64,000 nt of DNA from Methylocella tundrae (GCF_901905185.1 NZ_CABFMQ020000087.1:175888-239887), one strand, 5' to 3'; counted from the stretch's first letter, positions 8,360-17,820 are shown. Notes: generated from the sequence alone by a model not told the origin. Numbers and translations: made by a program.

Positions 8360-11300
8360 ATGGCGGAGGTGGTGAAAGGCCCGCTCGATCGCATCGGGGA
8401 GCCGAAGCTCATTTCTGCCGCCGACGTCTCCCTCGCCGATAAATATGACCTCACGAGACAAAGAGTGTTTGTCTCGGGTCCGCAGGCGATCGTCCGGCTT
8501 TTGCTCATGCAAAGGGAACTCGACCGCCGCGCCGGATTGAAGACGGCGGGGTTCATCTCAGGCTATCCGGGTTCCCCCCTCGGCGGCCTCGACCATAATT
8601 TCCTGCGCGCGAAAAGCGTGCTGGAGCCCAACGGCATTCGGTTTCAGCCGGGCCTCAACGAGGATCTCGCCGCCACAGCCATCTGGGGCTCGCAGCAAGC
8701 CGAGATGCGCGGTGAAGGCGCTTTCGACGGCGTTTTCGGGGTCTGGTACGGCAAAGGCCCCGGAGTCGACCGCAGCGGCGATGTGTTTCGGCACGTCAAT
8801 CTCGCTGGCGCGTCCAAATATGGCGGAGTTCTCGCCCTGATGGGCGACGATCATACGGCCGAGTCCTCAACGACCGCGCATCAGTCGGAGTTCAACTTCA
8901 TCAACGCCATGATGCCCATTCTCTCGCCGGCGGGCGTGCAGGAGATCATTGATTACGGGCTTTTTGGCTATGCGATGAGCCGCTACGCCGGCGTATGGGT
9001 CGGCGTGAAGCTCGTTAAGGAGACCGTCGAATCGACCGCCTCGATCGAGGCTTCGATCGACCGCGCAAGGTCCGTCACGCCGGCTGATTTTGTCATGCCG
9101 CCCGGCGGCCTCAACATTCGCGCGCGCGATCCGGTCCTCGAACAGGAACGAAGACTGCACAATTTCAAGCGCGACGCAGTGCTCGCCTGGGTTCGCGCAA
9201 ACCGCCTGAACAGGATCATCACTTCGGGCGGGACCAATGCAAAAATTGGCGTGATCGCCGCGGGCAAGTCCTATCTCGACGTGCGCCAGGCGATGGACGA
9301 ACTCGGCCTCGACGAAGTCGGCGCCAATGCGCTTGGCCTGCGCATCCTCAAGATCGGCTGCGTCTGGCCGCTCGAGCCCATCGCCTTGAGGCAATTCGCA
9401 CAAGGACTCGATCTCATCATCGTCGTCGAGGAGAAGCGTTCGCTGATCGAGGCGCAGCTGCGCGAAGAACTCTACGGATCGCCAAACCAGCCGACGCTGA
9501 TCGGTAAAAAGGATGAAAACGGCCGCTGGCTATTTCCAGCCGCTGGCGCTCTTGACGCGAATGACATCGCCATCGCCATCGGGCGTCGCCTGCTGCGCGC
9601 CAATCGGAGCGAGAGGCTCGAGCAGCGCCTCGAGGCGCTTGAGCGCGCGCAGGCGATGCTCGGCTCCGGCGAGACGCTTCCGGCGCGCTCACCCTATTTC
9701 TGCTCTGGCTGTCCCCATAATAGTTCGACGCAGGTGCCGGACGGCATGCGCGCTTATGCCGGCATCGGCTGCCACTATATGGTCCAGTCGATGGACCGCG
9801 CCACCGAGGGGGTTACCCAGATGGGCGGCGAAGGCGCCAATTGGGTCGGCGAAGCGCCTTTCTCGAAACGCCCGCATGTTTTCCAGAATCTTGGCGACGG
9901 CACCTATAATCACTCCGGCATTCTCGCCTTGCGCTTCGCCGTCACGGCGCGCGCCAACATCACCTATAAAATCCTCTTCAACAGCACGATCGCGATGACG
10001 GGCGGCCAGCGGCTCGAAGGCGACCTTTCGGTGGACCGCATCGCAAGGCAGGTCGCCGCCGAAAACGTCGCCCGCATCATTGTCGTGACGGATGATCCAG
10101 AGAAATATCCGGCCAACCTCAAATGGCCCCCCGGCCTTTCCGTCCGCCATCGCCGCGAACTTGACGAGGCGCAGCGCGAACTCGCCGCCGTTTCGGGCGT
10201 CACCGTGCTGATTTATGATCAGACATGCGCCACCGAGAAGCGCCGGCGCCGCAAGCGCGGCGAATATGCCGATCCCGAAAAGCGCGTCATCATCAACGAA
10301 CTCGTCTGCGAGGGCTGCGGCGATTGCGGCGTGAAATCGAATTGCGTGTCCATTCAGCCTCTCGAAACTGAATTCGGGCGCAAGCGTGTCATTGATCAAT
10401 CAAGCTGCAACAAGGATTTTTCCTGCGCTGAAGGCTTTTGTCCTTCCTTCGTGACCGTTCACGGCGCCACGTTAAAAAAGGCGTCGGGGCGGCAGGATTT
10501 CGGCGCCCCGGCTCCGCCACGTCCGCGGTTGCCCGTGATCGGGCCGCGTCCTTATGGCATTCTCGTCACCGGAGTCGGCGGCACGGGAGTTGTGACCATT
10601 GGCGCCATTCTCGGCATGGCCGCCCATATCGAAGGCAAGGGCTGCGGCGTCATCGACATGGCAGGGCTCGCGCAAAAGGGCGGCGCCGTGCTGAGCCATG
10701 TCAAGATCGCCCAAAATCCCGCCGACATTCACGCCATTCGCGTCGCCGCCGGCGAGGCCGATCTCATTCTCGGCTGCGATCTTGTCGTGTCGGGATCGGC
10801 TCAGGCGCGCGCCGCCATCCGCAGAGGCGAGGCTGGCGTCGTCGTCAACACCGCCGAAATCTACCCCGGCGAGTTTACGCGCGACGCCGATTTCACTTTG
10901 CCCAGCGCGGCGATCAAACGCGCCATCGAGCAGGCCGCCGGCGATGGCGCGCGCTTCATCAACGCCACCGGAATGGCGACAGCGCTGCTCGGCAATTCGA
11001 TCGCGGCCAATATGTTCATGCTCGGCTACGCATGGCAGCACGGTTTTGTGCCCCTTGACGACGCATCGCTGCTTCGCGCCATCGAACTGAATGGCGAAGC
11101 GGTCGAGATGAACAGCCAAGCGTTTTTGTGGGGGCGCCGCGCCGCCGCGGATATGGAGGCTGTCGCAGCCTTCATCGGCGGGCTGGGTCGGAGCCCGCTG
11201 GCTCCAAAGGCGACGCAAACGCTCGAAGAACTCATTGCGTCGCGCGCCGCTTTTCTTTCGGCTTACGAGAACGCTGCTTACGCCAGGCGTTATCTGTCCA

Positions 11301-11878
11301 CGGTGTCCTTCATCAAAGAGGCTGAGCGCGAACGGACCCCTGGAAGCCTGGAATTGACGCAAGCGGTCGCGCGCGCTCTTTTCAAACTGATGGCTGTCAA
11401 GGACGAATATGAGGTCGCGCGGCTCTATACCGACGGGAGCTTTGCAAAGCAGGTCGCCCAAACCTTCGAGGGCGATCTCAGATTCGAATTCCATCTCGCG
11501 CCGCCCATTCTCGGCCGAAAGAACGCCAGAGGCGAAGCGGTCAAGACGAGCTTTGGCCCCTGGATGATGACCGCGTTCAAAGCGCTCGCACGGCTGAAGT
11601 TCTTGCGCGCAACGCCGTTTGATATCTTCGGCTATACGGCGGAGCGTCGGCTGGAGCGCAAACTCATCGCCGATTATGAAATATTGCTCAATGAGATCGT
11701 CGAAAGGCTATCGCCCGACAATCACGCGCTCGCCGTCGCGCTGGCGGAGGTTCCCCAGAAGATCCGCGGCTTCGGGCATGTGAAGCTGCGCAGTCTCGAA
11801 GCCGCGAAGAACGAAAGCCATGCCCTGCTCGACCAGTTTCGACAGGAAACGAGACCGATGAAAATCGCGGCGGAATAG
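8360..11878 (+). CDS. Fused indolepyruvate ferredoxin oxidoreductase
   Basis: 1172 residues. The ATG at 8360 is preceded by AGGAGA (8345-8350); the frame is open 48 nt further upstream but without a ribosome site. Domains in order are an N-terminal pyruvate-oxidoreductase-like region (GFISGYPGSPLGGLD), a TPP-binding region (MGGEGANWVGEAPF and GDGTYNHSGILA, about 485-530), an iron-sulfur segment (CEGCGDCGVKSNC, about 651-663), a gamma-type domain (GVGGTGVVTIG, about 737-747) and a C-terminal DUF6537-like region. It would oxidatively decarboxylate aryl pyruvates to acyl-CoA. From codon 762 onward it lies in the tandem duplication; this copy is intact. Confidence 0.9.
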   Translation: MAEVVKGPLDRIGEPKLISAADVSLADKYDLTRQRVFVSGPQAIVRLLLMQRELDRRAGLKTAGFISGYPGSPLGGLDHNFLRAKSVLEPNGIRFQPGLNEDLAATAIWGSQQAEMRGEGAFDGVFGVWYGKGPGVDRSGDVFRHVNLAGASKYGGVLALMGDDHTAESSTTAHQSEFNFINAMMPILSPAGVQEIIDYGLFGYAMSRYAGVWVGVKLVKETVESTASIEASIDRARSVTPADFVMPPGGLNIRARDPVLEQERRLHNFKRDAVLAWVRANRLNRIITSGGTNAKIGVIAAGKSYLDVRQAMDELGLDEVGANALGLRILKIGCVWPLEPIALRQFAQGLDLIIVVEEKRSLIEAQLREELYGSPNQPTLIGKKDENGRWLFPAAGALDANDIAIAIGRRLLRANRSERLEQRLEALERAQAMLGSGETLPARSPYFCSGCPHNSSTQVPDGMRAYAGIGCHYMVQSMDRATEGVTQMGGEGANWVGEAPFSKRPHVFQNLGDGTYNHSGILALRFAVTARANITYKILFNSTIAMTGGQRLEGDLSVDRIARQVAAENVARIIVVTDDPEKYPANLKWPPGLSVRHRRELDEAQRELAAVSGVTVLIYDQTCATEKRRRRKRGEYADPEKRVIINELVCEGCGDCGVKSNCVSIQPLETEFGRKRVIDQSSCNKDFSCAEGFCPSFVTVHGATLKKASGRQDFGAPAPPRPRLPVIGPRPYGILVTGVGGTGVVTIGAILGMAAHIEGKGCGVIDMAGLAQKGGAVLSHVKIAQNPADIHAIRVAAGEADLILGCDLVVSGSAQARAAIRRGEAGVVVNTAEIYPGEFTRDADFTLPSAAIKRAIEQAAGDGARFINATGMATALLGNSIAANMFMLGYAWQHGFVPLDDASLLRAIELNGEAVEMNSQAFLWGRRAAADMEAVAAFIGGLGRSPLAPKATQTLEELIASRAAFLSAYENAAYARRYLSTVSFIKEAERERTPGSLELTQAVARALFKLMAVKDEYEVARLYTDGSFAKQVAQTFEGDLRFEFHLAPPILGRKNARGEAVKTSFGPWMMTAFKALARLKFLRATPFDIFGYTAERRLERKLIADYEILLNEIVERLSPDNHALAVALAEVPQKIRGFGHVKLRSLEAAKNESHALLDQFRQETRPMKIAAE

Positions 11879-11914
11879 ACCGGACCCGTCCGGCGCCTCA
11901 AGCCCTCATAGCGA

Positions 11915-11935
11915 AGAGGCCCCAAAGGGGCCTCT
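11915..11935. terminator. Bidirectional terminator, copy 1
   Basis: A perfect 9-bp stem (AGAGGCCCC / GGGGCCTCT) with an AAA loop lies 36 bp after the oxidoreductase stop. There is no long T tract. Its position between convergent genes suggests that it ends transcripts from both sides. It recurs at 13726-13746. Confidence 0.7.
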
Positions 11936-12012
11936 CTGCCCACGAGGGCGGGCTTGCTCCGTTGGCTCACACTTTCGAGACGCGCCCTGGGGCGCTTCCC
12001 GGGATGTGCTTT

Positions 12013-12457
12013 TTACCGCACGATGACGTTCTTGAATTGCCACGGGCTATCCGTGTCGAGGTCTTCGGCGAACAAAACGCCCCTGTCCTTCAGCGGCGTC
12101 CAATCGGTATATTCGCCGACGACAGGCCCGAGATAGGGGCGCTGAACTTCAAGGCAACGCTGAAAATCGAGTTCGTCCGCCTCGACAATGCCCGCGCGCG
12201 GATTCTCCAGCGCCCAGACCATGCCGGCGAGGACAGCCGAGCTTACCTGCATCCCGGTGGCGTTCTGATAGGGCGCAACGCGGCGCGTTTCCTCGATCGA
12301 GAGCTGCGAGCCATACCAATAGGCGTTTTTCGCATGACCATAGAGAAGCACGCCGAGTTCATCGATGCCGTCGACGATCTCGTCCTCCTCCAGAATGTGC
12401 GATTCCTCCTGTGCGCGCCATTGCGCGCCCGCCATCTCATCGAGCGATAAAACGGCG
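12013..12457 (-). pseudogene. Homospermidine synthase C-terminal fragment
   Basis: This holds the final 147 or so codons of homospermidine synthase (from VLSLDEM to the stop), identical to 13824-14268. The N-terminal NAD-binding region is absent. On the minus strand the frame stays open upstream into antisense oxidoreductase sequence, giving a chimeric open frame to 13305. No ribosome site or sensible start is seen, so it is treated as a by-product of the duplication. Confidence 0.88.
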
Positions 12458-13689
12458 GCGTCATCGACATGGCAGGGCTCGCGCAAAAGGGCGGCGCCGT
12501 GCTGAGCCATGTCAAGATCGCCCAAAATCCCGCCGACATTCACGCCATTCGCGTCGCCGCCGGCGAGGCCGATCTCATTCTCGGCTGCGATCTTGTCGTG
12601 TCGGGATCGGCTCAGGCGCGCGCCGCCATCCGCAGAGGCGAGGCTGGCGTCGTCGTCAACACCGCCGAAATCTACCCCGGCGAGTTTACGCGCGACGCCG
12701 ATTTCACTTTGCCCAGCGCGGCGATCAAACGCGCCATCGAGCAGGCCGCCGGCGATGGCGCGCGCTTCATCAACGCCACCGGAATGGCGACAGCGCTGCT
12801 CGGCAATTCGATCGCGGCCAATATGTTCATGCTCGGCTACGCATGGCAGCACGGTTTTGTGCCCCTTGACGACGCATCGCTGCTTCGCGCCATCGAACTG
12901 AATGGCGAAGCGGTCGAGATGAACAGCCAAGCGTTTTTGTGGGGGCGCCGCGCCGCCGCGGATATGGAGGCTGTCGCAGCCTTCATCGGCGGGCTGGGTC
13001 GGAGCCCGCTGGCTCCAAAGGCGACGCAAACGCTCGAAGAACTCATTGCGTCGCGCGCCGCTTTTCTTTCGGCTTACGAGAACGCTGCTTACGCCAGGCG
13101 TTATCTGTCCACGGTGTCCTTCATCAAAGAGGCTGAGCGCGAACGGACCCCTGGAAGCCTGGAATTGACGCAAGCGGTCGCGCGCGCTCTTTTCAAACTG
13201 ATGGCTGTCAAGGACGAATATGAGGTCGCGCGGCTCTATACCGACGGGAGCTTTGCAAAGCAGGTCGCCCAAACCTTCGAGGGCGATCTCAGATTCGAAT
13301 TCCATCTCGCGCCGCCCATTCTCGGCCGAAAGAACGCCAGAGGCGAAGCGGTCAAGACGAGCTTTGGCCCCTGGATGATGACCGCGTTCAAAGCGCTCGC
13401 ACGGCTGAAGTTCTTGCGCGCAACGCCGTTTGATATCTTCGGCTATACGGCGGAGCGTCGGCTGGAGCGCAAACTCATCGCCGATTATGAAATATTGCTC
13501 AATGAGATCGTCGAAAGGCTATCGCCCGACAATCACGCGCTCGCCGTCGCGCTGGCGGAGGTTCCCCAGAAGATCCGCGGCTTCGGGCATGTGAAGCTGC
13601 GCAGTCTCGAAGCCGCGAAGAACGAAAGCCATGCCCTGCTCGACCAGTTTCGACAGGAAACGAGACCGATGAAAATCGCGGCGGAATAG
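12455..13689 (+). pseudogene. Indolepyruvate oxidoreductase C-terminal fragment
   Basis: This is a 3' copy of the oxidoreductase, about 411 codons, beginning at GGVIDMAGLAQKGG. An ATG at 12469 opens 406 residues, but no ribosome site is seen and the TPP, iron-sulfur and GVGGTGVV regions are missing. Expression as an enzyme is unlikely. The reading frame is undamaged, which indicates a recent event. Confidence 0.88.
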
Positions 13690-13725
13690 ACCGGACCCGT
13701 CCGGCGCCTCAAGCCCTCATAGCGA

Positions 13726-13746
13726 AGAGGCCCCAAAGGGGCCTCT
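13726..13746. terminator. Bidirectional terminator, copy 2
   Basis: This is the second copy of the AGAGGCCCC / GGGGCCTCT stem with AAA loop. It now separates the truncated oxidoreductase copy from the intact homospermidine synthase. Confidence 0.7.
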
Positions 13747-13823
13747 CTGCCCACGAGGGCGGGCTTGCTCCGTTGGCTCACACTTTCGAGACGCGCCCTG
13801 GGGCGCTTCCCGGGATGTGCTTT

Positions 13824-15254
13824 TTACCGCACGATGACGTTCTTGAATTGCCACGGGCTATCCGTGTCGAGGTCTTCGGCGAACAAAACGCCCCTGTCCT
13901 TCAGCGGCGTCCAATCGGTATATTCGCCGACGACAGGCCCGAGATAGGGGCGCTGAACTTCAAGGCAACGCTGAAAATCGAGTTCGTCCGCCTCGACAAT
14001 GCCCGCGCGCGGATTCTCCAGCGCCCAGACCATGCCGGCGAGGACAGCCGAGCTTACCTGCATCCCGGTGGCGTTCTGATAGGGCGCAACGCGGCGCGTT
14101 TCCTCGATCGAGAGCTGCGAGCCATACCAATAGGCGTTTTTCGCATGACCATAGAGAAGCACGCCGAGTTCATCGATGCCGTCGACGATCTCGTCCTCCT
14201 CCAGAATGTGCGATTCCTCCTGTGCGCGCCATTGCGCGCCCGCCATCTCATCGAGCGATAAAACGGCGTCGTCAGCCGGGCGATAGGCATAGTGGCAGGT
14301 CGGCCGGTAAACCACCTCGCCGGCTTCGCGCACGGTAAAATAGTCGGCGATCGAAATCGATTCATTATGCGTAATCAGCCAGCCATGCTGCGCTTTCGCC
14401 GTCGGCGTCCAGGAGCGCACCCGCGTGCCGGCGCCGGGACGCATCAGATAGATCGCGCAATCGGGGCCGAAAGCGTGCCGCTTGCCCTCTGGGGGCAAAT
14501 GCTTCTCATGCGTGCCCCAGCCGAGTTCGGCTGGCTGCAGGCCTTCCGAGATGAAGCCTTCGACCGACCAGGTGTTGACGAAAACCCCCATCGGCTTGGG
14601 CGAACGCGCGCGCTGCGTGTCGCGCTCGGCGATGTGGATGCCTTCGACTCCAACCTGGCGGGCGAGCTCCGCCCAGTGCTGACGTGTCGTCGGAGCCTCG
14701 GCCTCTATTCCGCAATCAGCGGCGACATTCAAAAGCGCCTGCTTGACGAACCAGGACACCATGCCGGGATTGGCGCCGCAGCAGGAAATCGCCGTGGGTC
14801 CGGGACCGATCGCCCTGCGTAAATCAAGCACCGCCTCGCGCAGCGCATAGTTCGAGCGTTCGGACTGCGTCAGCCGCGTGTCGGTATAAAATCCAACCCA
14901 GGGTTCGGCGACCGTGTCGATGTAGAGCGCGCCGACCTCATGGCAAAGACGCATGATCGCGACCGAGGAGACGTCGATGGAGAGATTGACGAGAAAAGCC
15001 TGGCCCTCGCCCTCGGTGAGCAAGGGCTTCAGGAGATCGACGAAGTTTTCCCGCGTGACGGCTTCCTTCACGAAAGCGATGCCGCGCTCATCGAGCAGAT
15101 GACGGTCCTTGTCTTCGGGGTCGATGACGGTGAAGCGCGCCTTGTCGAAGGTGAAATGCCGCTCGATCAGGGGCAATATTCCGCGCCCGATCGAGCCGAA
15201 GCCGATCAGGACGATCGGACCTGTAATCGCGCCATGCACGGGCCATTGCGACAT
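13824..15254 (-). CDS. hss: Homospermidine synthase
   Basis: 476 residues, the usual size. The N-terminal Rossmann motif is VLIGFGSIGRGILP (residues 15-28), followed by VIDPEDKD and NLSIDVSSVAIM of the saccharopine dehydrogenase-like fold. The enzyme uses NAD to join the aminobutyl group of putrescine (or spermidine) to putrescine, giving homospermidine, a common alphaproteobacterial polyamine. Ornithine decarboxylase, which makes putrescine, lies upstream on the same strand. The 3' third is duplicated at 12013-12457, but this copy is complete. Confidence 0.95.
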   Translation of the reverse strand: MSQWPVHGAITGPIVLIGFGSIGRGILPLIERHFTFDKARFTVIDPEDKDRHLLDERGIAFVKEAVTRENFVDLLKPLLTEGEGQAFLVNLSIDVSSVAIMRLCHEVGALYIDTVAEPWVGFYTDTRLTQSERSNYALREAVLDLRRAIGPGPTAISCCGANPGMVSWFVKQALLNVAADCGIEAEAPTTRQHWAELARQVGVEGIHIAERDTQRARSPKPMGVFVNTWSVEGFISEGLQPAELGWGTHEKHLPPEGKRHAFGPDCAIYLMRPGAGTRVRSWTPTAKAQHGWLITHNESISIADYFTVREAGEVVYRPTCHYAYRPADDAVLSLDEMAGAQWRAQEESHILEEDEIVDGIDELGVLLYGHAKNAYWYGSQLSIEETRRVAPYQNATGMQVSSAVLAGMVWALENPRAGIVEADELDFQRCLEVQRPYLGPVVGEYTDWTPLKDRGVLFAEDLDTDSPWQFKNVIVR

Positions 15255-15445
15255 TCATTTATCTCCAGATAGAGTTGAGGATGCAAACGCGCCTCTCCTC
15301 GCGACTATGCAACGCGGACAGCCAAGTCAAGGATGAGGACTCACGGCGCCGAGACCGGGGACCAAGTTGCAGCCGCTCATCTCAGCCGGAAGCCGGCTGA
15401 AGAACAAAGCACAGTCCCGTGTCGCCCTCATGACCAAGAATCCGA

Positions 15446-16033
15446 TCAGGCGGCCTCGCGCAGATCCACCCCGGCGGCAGGCCCCGTCGGCGTGACGAGA
15501 CCTTTCGCGCGCCGCAACGCGCCCGCGACGAGTTCGAGGCCGAGGAACCGAGCCTCATCGACCGGCCCCGGCAGGATGAGGTTTTGCGTGTGGCGGCGCG
15601 AAAATCCGAACGCTTCGTAATAAGGCGCGTCTCCAACCAGCAGCACCGCGCTATGTCCCGAAACAAAAGCGCGAAACAGCGCTTCAGCCATCAGCCTGCG
15701 GCCAAATCCGCGCGAGCGATGCGATGTCGCGATCGCGAGCGGCCCCAGCAGCAGGGCGTCGACGCCGCCGGCGTCGACATGCCACAGACGCAGCGTCCCG
15801 ATCAGCGCGTCGGCGTCCTTCATGACCAGCGCCAGCCCGTCGGCGGGCGCCCGACCTTCACGCAGCCGCTCGGCAGTTTTTTCGAACCGCGCCGGGCCGA
15901 AAGCCGCGTCAAGCAAAGCCTCGCGCGCAAAAAAATCGGCGCCGGTCTCGTCGGCGATATAAATCTGAGGTTCGCTGACGCGTCCGATAACGACAGGCGC
16001 CTCAGCGACGAAATGGTTCAGGATCAAGGTCAT
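15446..16033 (-). CDS. GNAT family N-acetyltransferase
   Basis: 195 residues from the ATG at 16033, which has GGAGG about 6 nt upstream; a longer start at 16078 lacks this. The GNAT acetyl-CoA motif is visible as LGPLAIATSHRSRGFGRRLMAEAL (about 95-118), followed by VLLVGDAPYYEAFGF. The fold is the broad-specificity acetyltransferase type. It is 152 bp downstream of odc and on the same strand, so polyamine or diamine acetylation is possible but unproven. Confidence 0.82.
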   Translation of the reverse strand: MTLILNHFVAEAPVVIGRVSEPQIYIADETGADFFAREALLDAAFGPARFEKTAERLREGRAPADGLALVMKDADALIGTLRLWHVDAGGVDALLLGPLAIATSHRSRGFGRRLMAEALFRAFVSGHSAVLLVGDAPYYEAFGFSRRHTQNLILPGPVDEARFLGLELVAGALRRAKGLVTPTGPAAGVDLREAA

Positions 16034-16185
16034 CAGTGCCTCCGCCGGCGCCGCCGGGATGCGTGACGACCCTCGCACCGTGCAGGCGCTTCAAGCGCCT
16101 GCCGGCCGTACGGGACAAAGAGAGTGGATGCGGCGGGCGAGAACGCGTTCCTCGCGCCGTTTCAGGCCAGCAGCTTGAAACTCGT

Positions 16186-17316
16186 TCAAATCACATAGGA
16201 TTTGAGCGGCGGAAAGCCGTTGAAGCCGACGGTGGAATAGGTCGTCGTATAGGCGCCCGTTCCCTCGATCAGAACTTTCGCTCCGATCTCAAGGCTGACG
16301 GGAAGGTCGTAAGGATCCTTCTCGTAGAGAACGTCAACCGAATCGCAGCTCGGCCCGGCCAGAACGCAAGGCTCCGTCGCATCGCCGTCGAAAGGCGTGC
16401 GGATCGGATAACGGATCATCTCGTCCATCGTCTCGGCGAGCCCATTGAACTTGCCGATGTCGAGATAGACCCACTTCACCGTGTCGGCGTCGGACTTCTT
16501 CGAGATCAGCACGACCTCCGCCTCGATCACGCCGGCGTTGCCGACCATGCCGCGGCCCGGCTCGATGATCGTCTCTGGAATGTGATTGCCAAAATGGGTG
16601 CGCAGAGACTGCATGATCGATTGCGCATAGGCGTTCACCGCTGGGACGTTCTTCAGATATTTGGTCGGAAACCCGCCGCCGAGATTGACCATCTGCAACG
16701 CGACGCCGCGATCGGCGAGATCGCGGAAGATCATGGAGGCGGCCTTCAGCGCGCCATCCCACTGGCCAGGATTGCGCTGCTGCGATCCGACATGGAACGA
16801 CAGGCCATAGGCCTGAAGGCCGAGGCGATGCGCGTGCTCCAGCACCCGCGGCGCCAGTTCGACGTCGCAGCCAAATTTACGCGACAGCGGCCATTCGGCG
16901 CCGGCGCCGTCGCAGAGCAGCCGGCAGAACACTTTGGAACCGGGCGCAACGCGGGCGATCTTCTCGACTTCGGCTTCGCAATCGACGGCGAAGAGACGAA
17001 CGCCAAGTTCAAAAGCGCGCGCAATATCGCGTTCTTTCTTGATCGTGTTGCCGTAGCTGATGCGGTCCGGCGTCGCGCCGCTTGCGAGCGCCTGCTCGAT
17101 CTCGGCGACGGAGGCCGCGTCGAAGCACGAGCCGAGATTCGCAAGCAGCTCGAGCACGCGCGGATCAGGGTTCGCCTTCACCGCGTAAAAGACGCGCGTA
17201 TCCGGCAGGGCGCGCGCGAAAGACATATAGTTCTCGCGCACGACATCAAGGTCGAGCACAAGGCACGGCCCGTCTTCGCGGCGGTTGCGGAGAAATTCGA
17301 GGATACGATCGGTCAT
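16186..17316 (-). CDS. odc: Ornithine decarboxylase, fold III PLP enzyme
   Basis: 376 residues from the ATG at 17316, with GAAGGGA 7 nt upstream; an extension to 17364 is less likely. It shows the PLP lysine motif VFYAVKANPD (about 41-50), HVGSQ, GGGFP, EPGRG and CDSVDVL (active-site Cys). It decarboxylates ornithine (possibly also lysine) to the diamine used by homospermidine synthase. The ribosome site is buried in a palindrome and the gene follows a long structured leader, so post-transcriptional control is likely. Confidence 0.93.
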   Translation of the reverse strand: MTDRILEFLRNRREDGPCLVLDLDVVRENYMSFARALPDTRVFYAVKANPDPRVLELLANLGSCFDAASVAEIEQALASGATPDRISYGNTIKKERDIARAFELGVRLFAVDCEAEVEKIARVAPGSKVFCRLLCDGAGAEWPLSRKFGCDVELAPRVLEHAHRLGLQAYGLSFHVGSQQRNPGQWDGALKAASMIFRDLADRGVALQMVNLGGGFPTKYLKNVPAVNAYAQSIMQSLRTHFGNHIPETIIEPGRGMVGNAGVIEAEVVLISKKSDADTVKWVYLDIGKFNGLAETMDEMIRYPIRTPFDGDATEPCVLAGPSCDSVDVLYEKDPYDLPVSLEIGAKVLIEGTGAYTTTYSTVGFNGFPPLKSYVI

Positions 17317-17510
17317 CGCGGCATCCCTTCGAAGGGTGCGGGCATTCCGCACCGAAACGAACAAACTTCGGGGTGAAAGGCGATGCTGAAGATCCGTCCG
17401 CGCTTTGGAGACGCGAAAGGTTCAGTTGACCCGCCATTCGCGACCGACTCCGTTTCCACGAGGCAAGACCTCGCGGAGCGTCGCCGATCCGATGCTGCGC
17501 CGTTGGACAA
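17313..17510 (-). CDS. Possible leader ORF of odc
   Basis: A 65-codon frame, MSNGAASDRR to FEGMPR, whose TGA overlaps the odc ATG as ATGA. Such overlap often marks translational coupling, and polyamine genes are known to use leader peptides. There is no domain, and codon quality is not clearly coding, so it could be chance. The odc Shine-Dalgarno lies inside this frame, so ribosomes translating it would melt the ribosome-site hairpin. Confidence 0.25.
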   Translation of the reverse strand: MSNGAASDRRRSARSCLVETESVANGGSTEPFASPKRGRIFSIAFHPEVCSFRCGMPAPFEGMPR

Positions 17511-17820
17511 TCACACCACGGGCCGAGCGCAAAAACGCCGTCCAGAGTGTTCATGGCCTTCGCTTGGAGTGGGAAATCCCCTCCGCACGCCCGGCAAGAT
17601 AGACTAGCCTCTTCGGTAAGCCAGCTTTGGAGGCTGGCAGAGACGAAAAAGCCCGGTCCGTCGTTGCTTTAAGTCGCGTCCCCCGTTTGGCGGGGTTCGC
17701 CGGTTCGCCTCCGGCTGTCGGTCCTTTTCAGGCGGTTAACCGGCCTCTTGTCCGGATCCCCGCCAACCGACACACGACCACAGGCACGTGCGAAAATGGG
17801 CAAAGGCAGAAATAGGGAGA
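17317..17820 (-). promoter_or_regulatory. Structured 5' leader of odc, candidate speF-type element
   Basis: About 500 nt upstream of odc contain several stems on the minus strand. A palindrome CCCTTCGAAGGG (17325-17336) includes the ribosome site. Two mutually exclusive pairings exist: 17606-17611 with 17630-17635, and 17620-17625 with 17633-17638. A CCCCG/CGGGG stem lies at 17681-17695, and a GGTTAACC-centred palindrome at 17734-17741. A speF leader motif is known upstream of alphaproteobacterial ornithine decarboxylases; whether this matches it was not testable here. The rest of the 753-bp gap, 17821-18069, shows nothing recognised. Confidence 0.5.

Larger units (their letters stand above)
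10644..12457. repeat. Tandem duplication, copy 1
   Basis: This segment recurs at 12455-14268 with an offset of 1811 bp. It contains the last 411 codons of the oxidoreductase, the intergenic terminator and the last third of homospermidine synthase. Every line compared, and all frames translated from both copies, are identical. The junction shows only a 3-base overlap (GCG, 12455-12457) between the two ends. Confidence 0.96.
12455..14268. repeat. Tandem duplication, copy 2
   Basis: This is the second copy of the 1811-bp unit, directly after the first. Its left end cuts into the oxidoreductase gene; its right end runs seamlessly into the intact homospermidine synthase. Identity stops at 14268, where the intact gene continues with GTCAGCC rather than the junction sequence. 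Confidence 0.96.

Noticed and set aside
16036..17376. 446-codon open frame on the plus strand opposite odc
   Set aside because: It is antisense to a clear ornithine decarboxylase and its Arg/Asp/His-rich composition is typical of GC-rich antisense frames.
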